The notes under the pieces are model-generated. The model had not been told where the DNA came from, made no database searches, and saw only the letters and a program-made list of their open reading frames with translations. A stretch of DNA of 64,000 nucleotides from positions 1,798,001 through 1,862,000 of the forward strand of contig JAHDWB010000001.1 in NCBI GenBank assembly GCA_023382595.1, given 5' to 3'. The DNA is from Anaerolineales bacterium (GTDB lineage: Bacteria > Chloroflexota > Anaerolineae > Anaerolineales > Villigracilaceae). The position numbers and the translations under genes were made by a program. Below, piece after piece: positions 54,662 to 62,903 of this stretch (its first letter is position 1; the number at the start of each line of letters is the position of its first letter).

Positions 54662-55375
54662 ATGTCCTTCGACGAAAAATACTTTTCCACGCATACATAT
54701 AAAGACATCACCTTCGCCAAGTACAGCATGTATTGGTGGTCGAACCGATTCTTTGCCATGCTGGCGCGGCGTTATGGACGGCGCGGAGCGCGTCTGCTGG
54801 AGGTGGGATCAGGCATGGGGCATCTCGTGGGGCAGTTGTCCGCGGGGTTCGAAGCGTACGGCATGGATTTGAATCACTGGGCGGTCAATCAATCCAAAGA
54901 GTTTTCTGAAGCTGCATCCCTGCAAACCGCATCCGCGCAGGAACTTCCGTATAAAAACGGCGCATTCAACGTCGTCATTATCAAGCATATCGTTGAGCAC
55001 CTGCCTGACCCGGCGAAGGCGATCAACGAGATCGGGCGCGTGGTGGAAAAGGGCGGCATTCTGATCCTTGCCACGCCGAATTTGGGATCGCTGCTCAAGC
55101 CGTGGAAGGGCAAGGCGTGGATCGGCTACCAGGATCCGACGCATATTTCGTTGAAAGAGCCGCAGGAATGGCTGAAGTTGATTCGGGATGCAGGCTTTGA
55201 GTTCGTGCGCGTGTTCTCGGACGGCTTTTGGGATGTGCCATACATCCGTTTTGTGCCGAAGCAGATCCAAAAATTGTTCTTCGGTTCGCTCGGCGGGTTT
55301 CAAGCGATCACGGGCTGGGTCTTCCTGCCGATGCGTTGGGGGGAAAGTATTATCGTGATTGCAAGGAAAAAATAA
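54662..55375 (+). CDS. Class I SAM-dependent methyltransferase (2)
   Basis: The 237-aa protein has the motif I LLEVGSGMGHLVGQL (about residues 43-57), motif II YGMDLNHWA and VVIIKHIVEHLPDPAKAINE. The C-terminus ends with hydrophobic residues (GWVFLPMRWGESIIVIARKK). It is not a close copy of the preceding methyltransferase. It belongs to the same plus-strand cluster; the substrate is unknown, and modification of a surface sugar or lipid is inferred from context only. Confidence 0.88.
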   Translation: MSFDEKYFSTHTYKDITFAKYSMYWWSNRFFAMLARRYGRRGARLLEVGSGMGHLVGQLSAGFEAYGMDLNHWAVNQSKEFSEAASLQTASAQELPYKNGAFNVVIIKHIVEHLPDPAKAINEIGRVVEKGGILILATPNLGSLLKPWKGKAWIGYQDPTHISLKEPQEWLKLIRDAGFEFVRVFSDGFWDVPYIRFVPKQIQKLFFGSLGGFQAITGWVFLPMRWGESIIVIARKK

Positions 55376-55398
55376 GGAAAATCGTATAGAATCGCCCT

Positions 55399-55424
55399 TA
55401 CGGATTACGGTTGCGTAATCCGTA
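55399..55424. repeat. Perfect hairpin TACGGATTACG / CGTAATCCGTA
   Basis: Eleven paired bases (55399-55409 with 55414-55424) around GTTG lie between the methyltransferase and the GT-C gene. No T tract follows, so it is more likely a repeat than a terminator. Confidence 0.65.
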
Positions 55425-55446
55425 ATTCGTAAATATTGAGAGAGTA

Positions 55447-57579
55447 ATGGAACAAGACACGAATACCGCTCCCGAACAGGAACCGACTGTCCTCGATCTG
55501 TATAAATCCGTGACGAAGGATTGGGCTTCATTCTTTAACTTCATCCGCTCGCTGTGGGATGCGCGCAAGCGTGACGAACTCAATCAGGCGCTGGCGCAGG
55601 AGACCGCCCAGCCTGTGGCAGTGGAAAGGTCTGAAGAGCCGCCGCGTGCAGGGACGTTCCCGTGGCGGGCAATGCTGGCATTCTTTCTGGTTCTGGCAGC
55701 GCAGTTATTGGTGGAGCCGCCCAACCGTCACGGACTCTTTGCGCTGATATTCGCACTTGCGGGGATCGGCGCGGCGATCTGGTCGTATCGCGCCAACGAG
55801 TGGCATTTGCCCGCCTTGCCGGCTTCGTGGCAGGTCTCCGATCCGTTGACAGTGAAATTGATCCCTTTGCTGTTGGCGGTTGTGCTGGGGGCGGTCGCAT
55901 TCGTTGATTTTGGCGACGGTTACTTCACAGTCGTGAACACGTTATTATGGCTGTCCGCCATTGCATTGCTTGTGTACAGTTTCTGGATAAAAGTTCCCAA
56001 AGCGGAATCATCGTCCGCGCCGGGATCGCGCCGCAATAAAATACTGTGGAGCGGACTCGTGCTGGCGGTCTTTGGGCTGTCCATTTTTTATCGGCTATAC
56101 CAACTGGATACGCTTCCCATCGAACCATTCAGCGATCATGCAGAAAAAATCCTCGACGTGTACGAGATCACCGAAGGGGAAACCCTGATCTTCTTCGAGC
56201 GCAACACGGGACGCGAAGCCTTCCAAATGTATTGGACATTGCTCGTGGCGAAGGTCTTTGGCACCGGCTTTTCATTCTTCAGCCTGAAACTCGGCACGGT
56301 GTTGCTCGGCATTCTCACACTTCCCTATGTCTATCTGCTCGGCAGGGAGTACGGCAACGAGCGTGTGGCATTGTTTGCGCTGTTCCTGTTTGGGATCGCC
56401 TACTGGCCCAACGTCATTTCGCGCATCGGACTGCGCTTCCCGCTCTATCCATTGTTCCTCGCGCCTGCGCTTCTTTACCTGACCCGCGGCTTGCGTACTC
56501 GCAACCGGAACGATTTCATCCTCTGTGGCATTTTTCTGGGCGTCGGTCTGCATGGATACAGTCCCTTCCGCATTGTGCCGATCCTCGTCGTCGTGGCATT
56601 CCTGATCTACGTTTTACACCTGCGCTCAAAGGAAAACCGTCAGCAGGCGTTCTGGTGGCTCATGATCGTGGTGGTGGTTTCGCTCTTCATCTTCCTGCCG
56701 CTTCTGCGATATACGATCGAACGCCCCGACCTGTTCGGTTATCGCGCTCTCTCCCGCTTGAGCGATATTGAAAATCCACTGCCGGGACCGGCATGGCAGA
56801 TATTCCTCTCCAACCTAAAGAATGGATTGCTATTGTTCAACTGGAATGACGGCGAGATATGGGTGCATTCCGTGACGAATCGTCCCGCGTTGGATTTTGT
56901 CACTGCGGCGTTGTTCCTGCTCGGCGTTGTCTTTTTGATCGTGCGTTACATCCGTCAACGGGATTGGCGCGACCTGCTTTTGCTGGTTTCCATTCCCATT
57001 TTGATCCTGCCGTCGGCGCTTTCGCTGGCATATCCGGGCGAGAATCCCGCGCTCAACCGCGCCGGAGGCGCGGCAGTGACGGCGATCCTCGTCAGCGCGC
57101 TGGCGCTCGATGGGTTTGTATCAAGCTTCGGCGCGGATAGGAGGCGGCAGGTCATCGCCTACGGCTTGACGGGTGTGCTCTTCGCCGCATCCGCGTTTTC
57201 AAATTACAATCTTGTGTTCGATAAATTCCAGGCGCAGTACACGTCCGCGGTTTGGAACACGGCAGAGATGGGCAGGGTGGTGAGCGAGTTCCGCGACCAG
57301 CATGGGCAGACGGACACGGTCTGGATCGTGCCGTATCCGTTCTGGGTGGATACGCGCCTGCCGGGTGTGTGGGCGGGTGTGCCAAACCGCGATTTCGCCA
57401 TGTGGCAGGACCGGCTTGGCGAGAGTGTGGATTTTCCCGCGCCGAAGATGTTCATGTTCTGGAATGCCGATCTTGAAACTGAGAGGATTCTTAAGGAACT
57501 CTACCCGAACGGCAAGCTTAGACGCTATACTTCGGCGTTCGCCGGCAAGGATTTTTACATCTTTTTAGTGGAAGAATAA
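55447..57579 (+). CDS. GT-C family membrane glycosyltransferase (ArnT/PMT-like)
   Basis: This 710-aa protein has a soluble N-terminus of about 70 residues, then many hydrophobic segments from about 73 to 590, and a C-terminal soluble domain. The loop reading LDTLPIEPFSDHAEKILDVY provides the Asp typical of GT-C enzymes after a membrane helix. LGREYGNERVALFALFLFGI is similar to the ArnT/PMT pattern. It would use a polyprenyl-phosphate sugar on the outer face. GAGAGAG precedes the start. It is upstream of the large DUF2298 gene and separated from it by a palindrome. Confidence 0.8.
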   Translation: MEQDTNTAPEQEPTVLDLYKSVTKDWASFFNFIRSLWDARKRDELNQALAQETAQPVAVERSEEPPRAGTFPWRAMLAFFLVLAAQLLVEPPNRHGLFALIFALAGIGAAIWSYRANEWHLPALPASWQVSDPLTVKLIPLLLAVVLGAVAFVDFGDGYFTVVNTLLWLSAIALLVYSFWIKVPKAESSSAPGSRRNKILWSGLVLAVFGLSIFYRLYQLDTLPIEPFSDHAEKILDVYEITEGETLIFFERNTGREAFQMYWTLLVAKVFGTGFSFFSLKLGTVLLGILTLPYVYLLGREYGNERVALFALFLFGIAYWPNVISRIGLRFPLYPLFLAPALLYLTRGLRTRNRNDFILCGIFLGVGLHGYSPFRIVPILVVVAFLIYVLHLRSKENRQQAFWWLMIVVVVSLFIFLPLLRYTIERPDLFGYRALSRLSDIENPLPGPAWQIFLSNLKNGLLLFNWNDGEIWVHSVTNRPALDFVTAALFLLGVVFLIVRYIRQRDWRDLLLLVSIPILILPSALSLAYPGENPALNRAGGAAVTAILVSALALDGFVSSFGADRRRQVIAYGLTGVLFAASAFSNYNLVFDKFQAQYTSAVWNTAEMGRVVSEFRDQHGQTDTVWIVPYPFWVDTRLPGVWAGVPNRDFAMWQDRLGESVDFPAPKMFMFWNADLETERILKELYPNGKLRRYTSAFAGKDFYIFLVEE

Positions 57580-57585
57580 GCAAGT

Positions 57586-57612
57586 TGACAGTCACTTTCA
57601 AAGTGACTGTCA
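57586..57612. repeat. Perfect 27-base palindrome
   Basis: TGACAGTCACTTT, a central C, then AAAGTGACTGTCA. It is symmetric at every position except the centre and begins seven bases after the stop of the preceding gene. No T tract is present, so it is a repeat or a protein-binding site rather than a standard terminator. Confidence 0.8.
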
Positions 57613-57624
57613 CATGTATAAATC

Positions 57625-60600
57625 ATGTCAAATCAAAAACATTCGTGGATCTACGATATTCTTTTTATTCTCGTCTTGCTTGTGGCGGGATATTTGCGCA
57701 TCGGCGGATATAACTGGGGCGAAGGTTATCACCAGCATCCCGATGAGTTGTTCCTGACCGGCGTGCTCGACAACTTGCGGGCAAAAACCTGCGAAGACCC
57801 GTCCATTCCCGTGGATGCCTGCCCATCCGAGCAAAAACGTTGGATGACGCCGGGGGAATATTTCGACAGCGATACATCCACGCTCAATCCCTACAACCGC
57901 GGATATGCCTTCTTCGTGTACGGCAACCTGCCGATGACGCTGGTGCGCGCCGGCTTGGAAATGACCGGGAACGACAACATCGGATCTTCCAAATTCTTTG
58001 CGCGGCAGATGTCTGCATTGGCGGATCTGTTCGCCATCTTCTTTTTGTATCTGATCGTTTCGCGTCTGTACGAGCGGAAGGTTGGTCTGCTTGCCTCGGC
58101 ATTCTCCGCGCTGACGGTGATGCAGATCCAGCAGTCGCATTTCTTCACCACCGACTTGTTCGTCAACACATTCCTGTTCCTCGCGCTCGTGTTTGCCGTG
58201 AAGATCGTGGAATGGAAAGGTAAAGACGAGAAACAGGAAACGGGGAATGATGAAGCGCCCGCAGTTCGTAACTCATTGCTCGTTTCTCAAATCGTCAAAC
58301 ATCCGCTCTTTTATCTTTCCATCGGGTTCGGCTTCGTGCTCGGCATGGGGATGGCGTCCAAGATCAACGCCGCCGCGATGGCGTTCGTCCTGCCGTTCGC
58401 GTTCTTCGTCCGCTGGCTGATCCATGACCGCAAAAAAACACTGTCCGCTGAGTACTGGCCACTGATTCTTGCATTTCTCGTCGCAGGCGGATTTGCCACC
58501 ATCATTTCCTTCCGCATCTTCCAGCCTTATGCCTTTGATGGCATCGGTCTCAATGAGCAATGGGTCAAGAATATTTCGGAACAGCGCATCCAGGCTGCCG
58601 GCGAAGCCGATCTGCCCTGGAACTTGCAGTGGGCGCGGCGTTCAAAATTATTCTCCTTCGAGAATCTCACCCTCTGGGGGCTGGGACTTCCGCTCGGCAT
58701 TCTGGCGTGGGCAGGCTTCCTGCTGATGGGTTGGCGCATCCTGAAAGGCGAGCACAAACACATCTTGCTGTGGGGTTGGACGGCGTTCTACTTCCTCTGG
58801 CAATCGCTTCAGTTCAACCCCACCATGCGCTATCAACTTCCCATCTATCCGCTTTTGGCAATGATGGCGGCGTGGTTCGTTTTTGAGTTGGCAGGTTCAA
58901 ACGTTCAAACGTTGAAACTGCCTGCCCTGAGCCAGTCGAAGGGTTCCAACCTTCGAGCGATTGCCGCAAGCATGCTCGGCATCACTGTCCTCGCCCTCAC
59001 CGCCGTCTGGGCATTCGCCTTCCAAAGCATCTACCTGCGCGACGAGACCCGCATGGCAGCCTCGCGCTGGATCTTCCAAAACGTGCCTGCTGCGGTCAAC
59101 CTGTCCATTCAAACGGAAGACGGCGCATACAACCAGCCTGTCCCCGCCCCGTACGACCATGTCATCTACGCGGATGCCCCGCTCACGCTCGTTGTCACAC
59201 CTGCACAGGAAGGCATCCTCAGCGAAGTGCTGATCGGTCGCGTACGTGACGAGTCGGAAACACCCGCCCCCGTTCTGTTGACCGTCTTCTCCGCCTCCCA
59301 ACCGGACCTGCCGCTTGCCCGCGCTTCCTCGATCCTTGATTCCACGCTGACGACCGATCCGCGCGGACTGCCGCTCACGTTGACGCTCGACGCGCCTGTT
59401 CCATTGGTGAAAGACCAGCAATATATCCTGCGCATCGAAACACTCGGCACCGCCCTCTCCCTGAGCGGATCTGGCATCGCCAACGAAACCGATTACGACT
59501 GGGGGCTTCCCTTCCGCATTGATGGATACGACGCGTTCGGCGGCTTGTATCGCGGTGACCTGATTCTGCAAGTCTATTGGGCCGATGACGAGGGCAAACT
59601 CGAACGCTTCGTGGATACGCTCTCCCGCGCCGACTACATCGTCATCCCGACCAATCATCAATACGGACAGATCACCCGCCTGCCGGAGCGGTATCCGCTC
59701 ACCACGCATTACTACCGTGAACTGCTCGGATGTCCGCAGGGCGAGAACATCATCCATTGCTATTATGAAGCGCAGCCCGGCATGTACCAAGGTTCGCTCG
59801 GCTTCGGGTTGGCGGAAGTCTTTGAATCCTATCCCACCCTCGGACCGATCGTCATCAACGATTCATATGCCGAGGAAGCCTTCACCTTCTACGATCATCC
59901 CAAGGTGCTGATCTTCAAAAAAACGGATGATTTCGACGCAGACCGCGTCCGTGCGATTCTCGGCACCGTGGATCTGACCAAGGTCGTGCCGCTCAAACCG
60001 ACAGAGTTCGCGGATTATAAGACGCTCATGCTGCCCGAATCCCGCCTTGCACAGCAACGCGCAGGCGGCACATGGTCGGAGTTGTTCAGTTACGACTGGC
60101 TGCAAAATAAATATCCGTTCATTGGCGTTCTGGTCTGGTATGCGTTTATTTTGATTCTTGGGCTGGTCGCTTATCCGATCGCGCGGCTGGCATTGCCCGG
60201 CTTGAAGCAATACGCCTATCCGCTTGGACGCATCGTCGGTCTGGTTCTGCTGGCGTGGCTGGCATGGATGGGCGGCTCGGTCGGGATTCCGTATACACGG
60301 GGAAGCATCAGCGTGGCGTTCGCTCTGGTTGCAGTGACAGGTGTCGGCTTGTGGATGAAGCGCAAGGATGAATTCAAAGGCGAATGGGATGCGAATCGCA
60401 GGTTCTTTGTCATCGTCGAGATCGTCTTCCTCGCCTTCTTCCTGATCGACCTGCTTATCCGTTTCGGCAACTCGGATATGTGGCATCCATCCAAAGGCGG
60501 CGAGCGCCCGATGGATTTTTCGTATTTCAACGCGGTCTTGAAGAGCACGAGTTTCCCGCCGTATGATCCGTGGTTCGCGGGCGGATATATCAATTATTAC

Positions 60601-62523
60601 TATTACGGCTTTGTGATGGCAGGCACGCCCGTGAAACTGCTCGGCATTGTGCCTTCGATTGCCTATAATTTTATTCTGCCGACCTGGTTTGCGCTGGTGG
60701 CGATTGGCGCGTTTGCCATTGGCTGGAATTTGATGCGCCGCGATGAAGACGCTGCTTTCCGCCTTCCGCCTTCCGCATTGATCTCAGGACTCGCCGCATC
60801 TCTCCTGACCGTGTTTCTGGGCAACCTTGGGACGATCCAACTCATCTTCAATTCGATCCAACGAATCGCCGCCCCGGGTGGAACGATTCCTCCCGACGCG
60901 AACCTGATCCAACGCTGGGGCTGGGCGTTCCAGGGCTTGTGGACGATGATCACGCAGGGAGTGGCATTGCCCATCGGGCGCGGTGACTGGTATTGGAATC
61001 CAAGCCGCGTCATCCCGCATGGACCCGGAAACGAGATCACCGAGTTCCCGCTCTTCACCTTCCTATACAGCGACTTGCACGCGCATATGCTGGTCATGCC
61101 GCTGGCGTTGTTCATCATTGCGTGGGCGCTGTCGTTCATCCGTTCGCGCGCCAAGTTGACCCTCGGAGAGTGGATCGCATCCTTCGCTGTCGGCGCGTTG
61201 ATGATCGGCGCGTTGAAGCCGACCAACACCTGGGACCTGTATACCTATTACCTGCTCGCGGCAATTGCGGCGGCGTACACGCTCATCCGCTATTTCGAGT
61301 GGAAAGACTACTTCAACCTGCCTGCCTGGGCGGGGAAGGTTGCTCTGGCTGTCGGCGCGGCAGTGACGTTGTACGCGCTCAGTTCCATTTTCTACCTGCC
61401 GTTCTCGCAGTGGTTCGGGCAGGCATATAACTCGGTGGACTTCTGGGAAGCATCCCGCACGCCGCTCTCCTCCTATTTCACGCAATGGGGCTTGTTCCTC
61501 TTCATCATCACAGCTTGGCTGGCGTGGGAAACCCGCGCATGGATGGCGGCAACGCCTGTTTCACATTTGAGCGGTCTGCGGAAATACGTCCTGTGGATCG
61601 AACTCGTGCTGGCGGCTTTTATCGCGATCCTGGTCTTCCTTGTGTATGACGGCGTGCGCATCGGACTGGTCGCGCTTCCGCTTGCCTTCTGGGCGGCGAC
61701 CTTGCTCCTGCGCCCCGACCTGCCCGACACAAAGCGCTTCGTCCTGTTTTTGGTCGGCACAGCGCTGGCGATCACCATCGCCGTGGAACTGGTCGCGTTG
61801 GTCGGCGACATCGGACGCATGAACACCATCTTCAAGTTATATCTTCAAGCGTGGATGATGTTTGCGGTCAGCGCGGCGGCGGCGTTTGGCTGGCTGTTGG
61901 GCGTCTTCCCATCCTGGACGTTCAAATGGCGCACGATCTATCAGATCGGCACATACGCCCTGCTTTTCGGCGCGTTCTTGTTCACGCTCACCGCCTCCAC
62001 CGACAAGATCAACGACCGCATCTCGGTCGATACGCCGCGCACGCTCGACGGCATGACCTTCATGAACCATGCCCAACTCTGGGACGGTCAGACCATGGAC
62101 CTCAGCCAGGACTACCGCGCCATCCGCTGGATGCAGGACAACATCGAAGGTTCACCCGTTATTGTGGAAGCCAACTGCTCGGAATACCGCTGGTGCACGC
62201 GCTACACCATTTACACCGGCTTGCCCGGTGTCGTCGGCTGGAACTGGCATCAGCGTCAACAGCGCGGCATCTTTGCCTCGCAGGTGCAGGACCGTGTGAA
62301 CGAAGTCAGCGCATTCTACAATACGCCCGATGTGCAAACGGCATTGGACTTCCTCAAAAAATATGACGTGAAATACATCGTCGTCGGTCAGTTGGAGCGC
62401 AACGTCTACCCCGCCCTGCTAGAAATGCCCGACGGCTTGGCGAAATTCGACCAATACGAAGGCATCCATTGGCGCACCGTCTATCAGGATGCCGACACAA
62501 CCATCTACGAGGTCATCCCATGA
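57625..62523 (+). CDS. GT-C/DUF2298 (Chlor_Arch_YYY) fusion membrane protein
   Basis: The 1632-aa product joins an N-terminal GT-C-like half (HQHPDELFLTGVLDNLRA near residue 37, with the HPDE motif of archaeal and Chloroflexota GT39-like proteins; hydrophobic segments to about 460; soluble part 470-820) to a C-terminal DUF2298 half. Marks of the latter are GGYINYYYYGFVMAG, FLYSDLHAHMLVMPLALF, GALKPTNTWDLYTYY and GDIGRMNTIFKLYLQAWMMF (about 980-1420). Two low-complexity stretches (about residues 196-225 and 424-446) correspond to repeat-like DNA. The function is presumably in glycan assembly. Its TGA overlaps the following ATG. Confidence 0.88.
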   Translation: MSNQKHSWIYDILFILVLLVAGYLRIGGYNWGEGYHQHPDELFLTGVLDNLRAKTCEDPSIPVDACPSEQKRWMTPGEYFDSDTSTLNPYNRGYAFFVYGNLPMTLVRAGLEMTGNDNIGSSKFFARQMSALADLFAIFFLYLIVSRLYERKVGLLASAFSALTVMQIQQSHFFTTDLFVNTFLFLALVFAVKIVEWKGKDEKQETGNDEAPAVRNSLLVSQIVKHPLFYLSIGFGFVLGMGMASKINAAAMAFVLPFAFFVRWLIHDRKKTLSAEYWPLILAFLVAGGFATIISFRIFQPYAFDGIGLNEQWVKNISEQRIQAAGEADLPWNLQWARRSKLFSFENLTLWGLGLPLGILAWAGFLLMGWRILKGEHKHILLWGWTAFYFLWQSLQFNPTMRYQLPIYPLLAMMAAWFVFELAGSNVQTLKLPALSQSKGSNLRAIAASMLGITVLALTAVWAFAFQSIYLRDETRMAASRWIFQNVPAAVNLSIQTEDGAYNQPVPAPYDHVIYADAPLTLVVTPAQEGILSEVLIGRVRDESETPAPVLLTVFSASQPDLPLARASSILDSTLTTDPRGLPLTLTLDAPVPLVKDQQYILRIETLGTALSLSGSGIANETDYDWGLPFRIDGYDAFGGLYRGDLILQVYWADDEGKLERFVDTLSRADYIVIPTNHQYGQITRLPERYPLTTHYYRELLGCPQGENIIHCYYEAQPGMYQGSLGFGLAEVFESYPTLGPIVINDSYAEEAFTFYDHPKVLIFKKTDDFDADRVRAILGTVDLTKVVPLKPTEFADYKTLMLPESRLAQQRAGGTWSELFSYDWLQNKYPFIGVLVWYAFILILGLVAYPIARLALPGLKQYAYPLGRIVGLVLLAWLAWMGGSVGIPYTRGSISVAFALVAVTGVGLWMKRKDEFKGEWDANRRFFVIVEIVFLAFFLIDLLIRFGNSDMWHPSKGGERPMDFSYFNAVLKSTSFPPYDPWFAGGYINYYYYGFVMAGTPVKLLGIVPSIAYNFILPTWFALVAIGAFAIGWNLMRRDEDAAFRLPPSALISGLAASLLTVFLGNLGTIQLIFNSIQRIAAPGGTIPPDANLIQRWGWAFQGLWTMITQGVALPIGRGDWYWNPSRVIPHGPGNEITEFPLFTFLYSDLHAHMLVMPLALFIIAWALSFIRSRAKLTLGEWIASFAVGALMIGALKPTNTWDLYTYYLLAAIAAAYTLIRYFEWKDYFNLPAWAGKVALAVGAAVTLYALSSIFYLPFSQWFGQAYNSVDFWEASRTPLSSYFTQWGLFLFIITAWLAWETRAWMAATPVSHLSGLRKYVLWIELVLAAFIAILVFLVYDGVRIGLVALPLAFWAATLLLRPDLPDTKRFVLFLVGTALAITIAVELVALVGDIGRMNTIFKLYLQAWMMFAVSAAAAFGWLLGVFPSWTFKWRTIYQIGTYALLFGAFLFTLTASTDKINDRISVDTPRTLDGMTFMNHAQLWDGQTMDLSQDYRAIRWMQDNIEGSPVIVEANCSEYRWCTRYTIYTGLPGVVGWNWHQRQQRGIFASQVQDRVNEVSAFYNTPDVQTALDFLKKYDVKYIVVGQLERNVYPALLEMPDGLAKFDQYEGIHWRTVYQDADTTIYEVIP
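58231..58286. repeat. Repeat-derived insert 1 in the DUF2298 fusion gene
   Basis: GAGAAACAGGAAACGGGGAA near the left end and TGCTCGTTTCTC at the right end form an imperfect inverted pair. In frame they encode KQETGNDEAPAVRNSLLVSQ, low-complexity peptide that breaks two membrane segments. Confidence 0.5.
58893..58945. repeat. Repeat-derived insert 2 in the DUF2298 fusion gene
   Basis: GGCAGGTTCAAACG and CGTTGAAACTGCC flank TTCAAA as an imperfect palindrome, followed by a segment encoding LPALSQSKGSNL, a peptide type characteristic of dispersed repeats. It is in frame. Confidence 0.6.
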
Positions 62524-62891
62524 TCCTTCACATCACATCGAAACAGGAATGGACATCCGCCCAGCAGAGCGGCTCATACACTGCGCCGAGTCTGGAGAGC
62601 GAAGGCTTCATCCACTGTTCGACCGACAGGCAGGTCCTTGAGGTCGCCAATGCTTTTTATCGCGGGAGAACAGACCTCGTGTTGCTGGTGATCGATGATA
62701 AACGGGTCGAGTCACAGGTCAAGTGGGAGGCGCCTGCCGGACCTCCCGCCAAGGGCATCTCCCGATCAGACGTCTTCCCGCACATCTACGGACCCATCAA
62801 CCTCGACGCCGTCGCCTCGGTCCTGGAATTCAAGCCTGATCCTGTTACTGGAACCTTTTCCCTCCCGACACTTCCCTACGCCCGCAGATAG
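62520..62891 (+). CDS. DUF952 family protein
   Basis: The 123-aa protein begins MILHITSKQEWTSAQQSGSY and includes GFIHCSTDRQVLEVANAFYR, FPHIYGPINLDAVASVL, which are DUF952 marks (small alpha+beta proteins related to ADP-ribosyl-type folds). Function is unknown. Its ATG overlaps the TGA of the DUF2298 fusion gene, showing translational coupling. It stands between two DUF2298 genes. Confidence 0.85.
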   Translation: MILHITSKQEWTSAQQSGSYTAPSLESEGFIHCSTDRQVLEVANAFYRGRTDLVLLVIDDKRVESQVKWEAPAGPPAKGISRSDVFPHIYGPINLDAVASVLEFKPDPVTGTFSLPTLPYARR

Positions 62892-62903
62892 AACACGAGT
62901 GCA

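Noticed and set aside
55399-55424. Rho-independent terminator
   Set aside because: Perfect stem but no T tract after it; more like a repeat.
57586-57612. Rho-independent terminator
   Set aside because: The palindrome is strong but lacks a following T tract.
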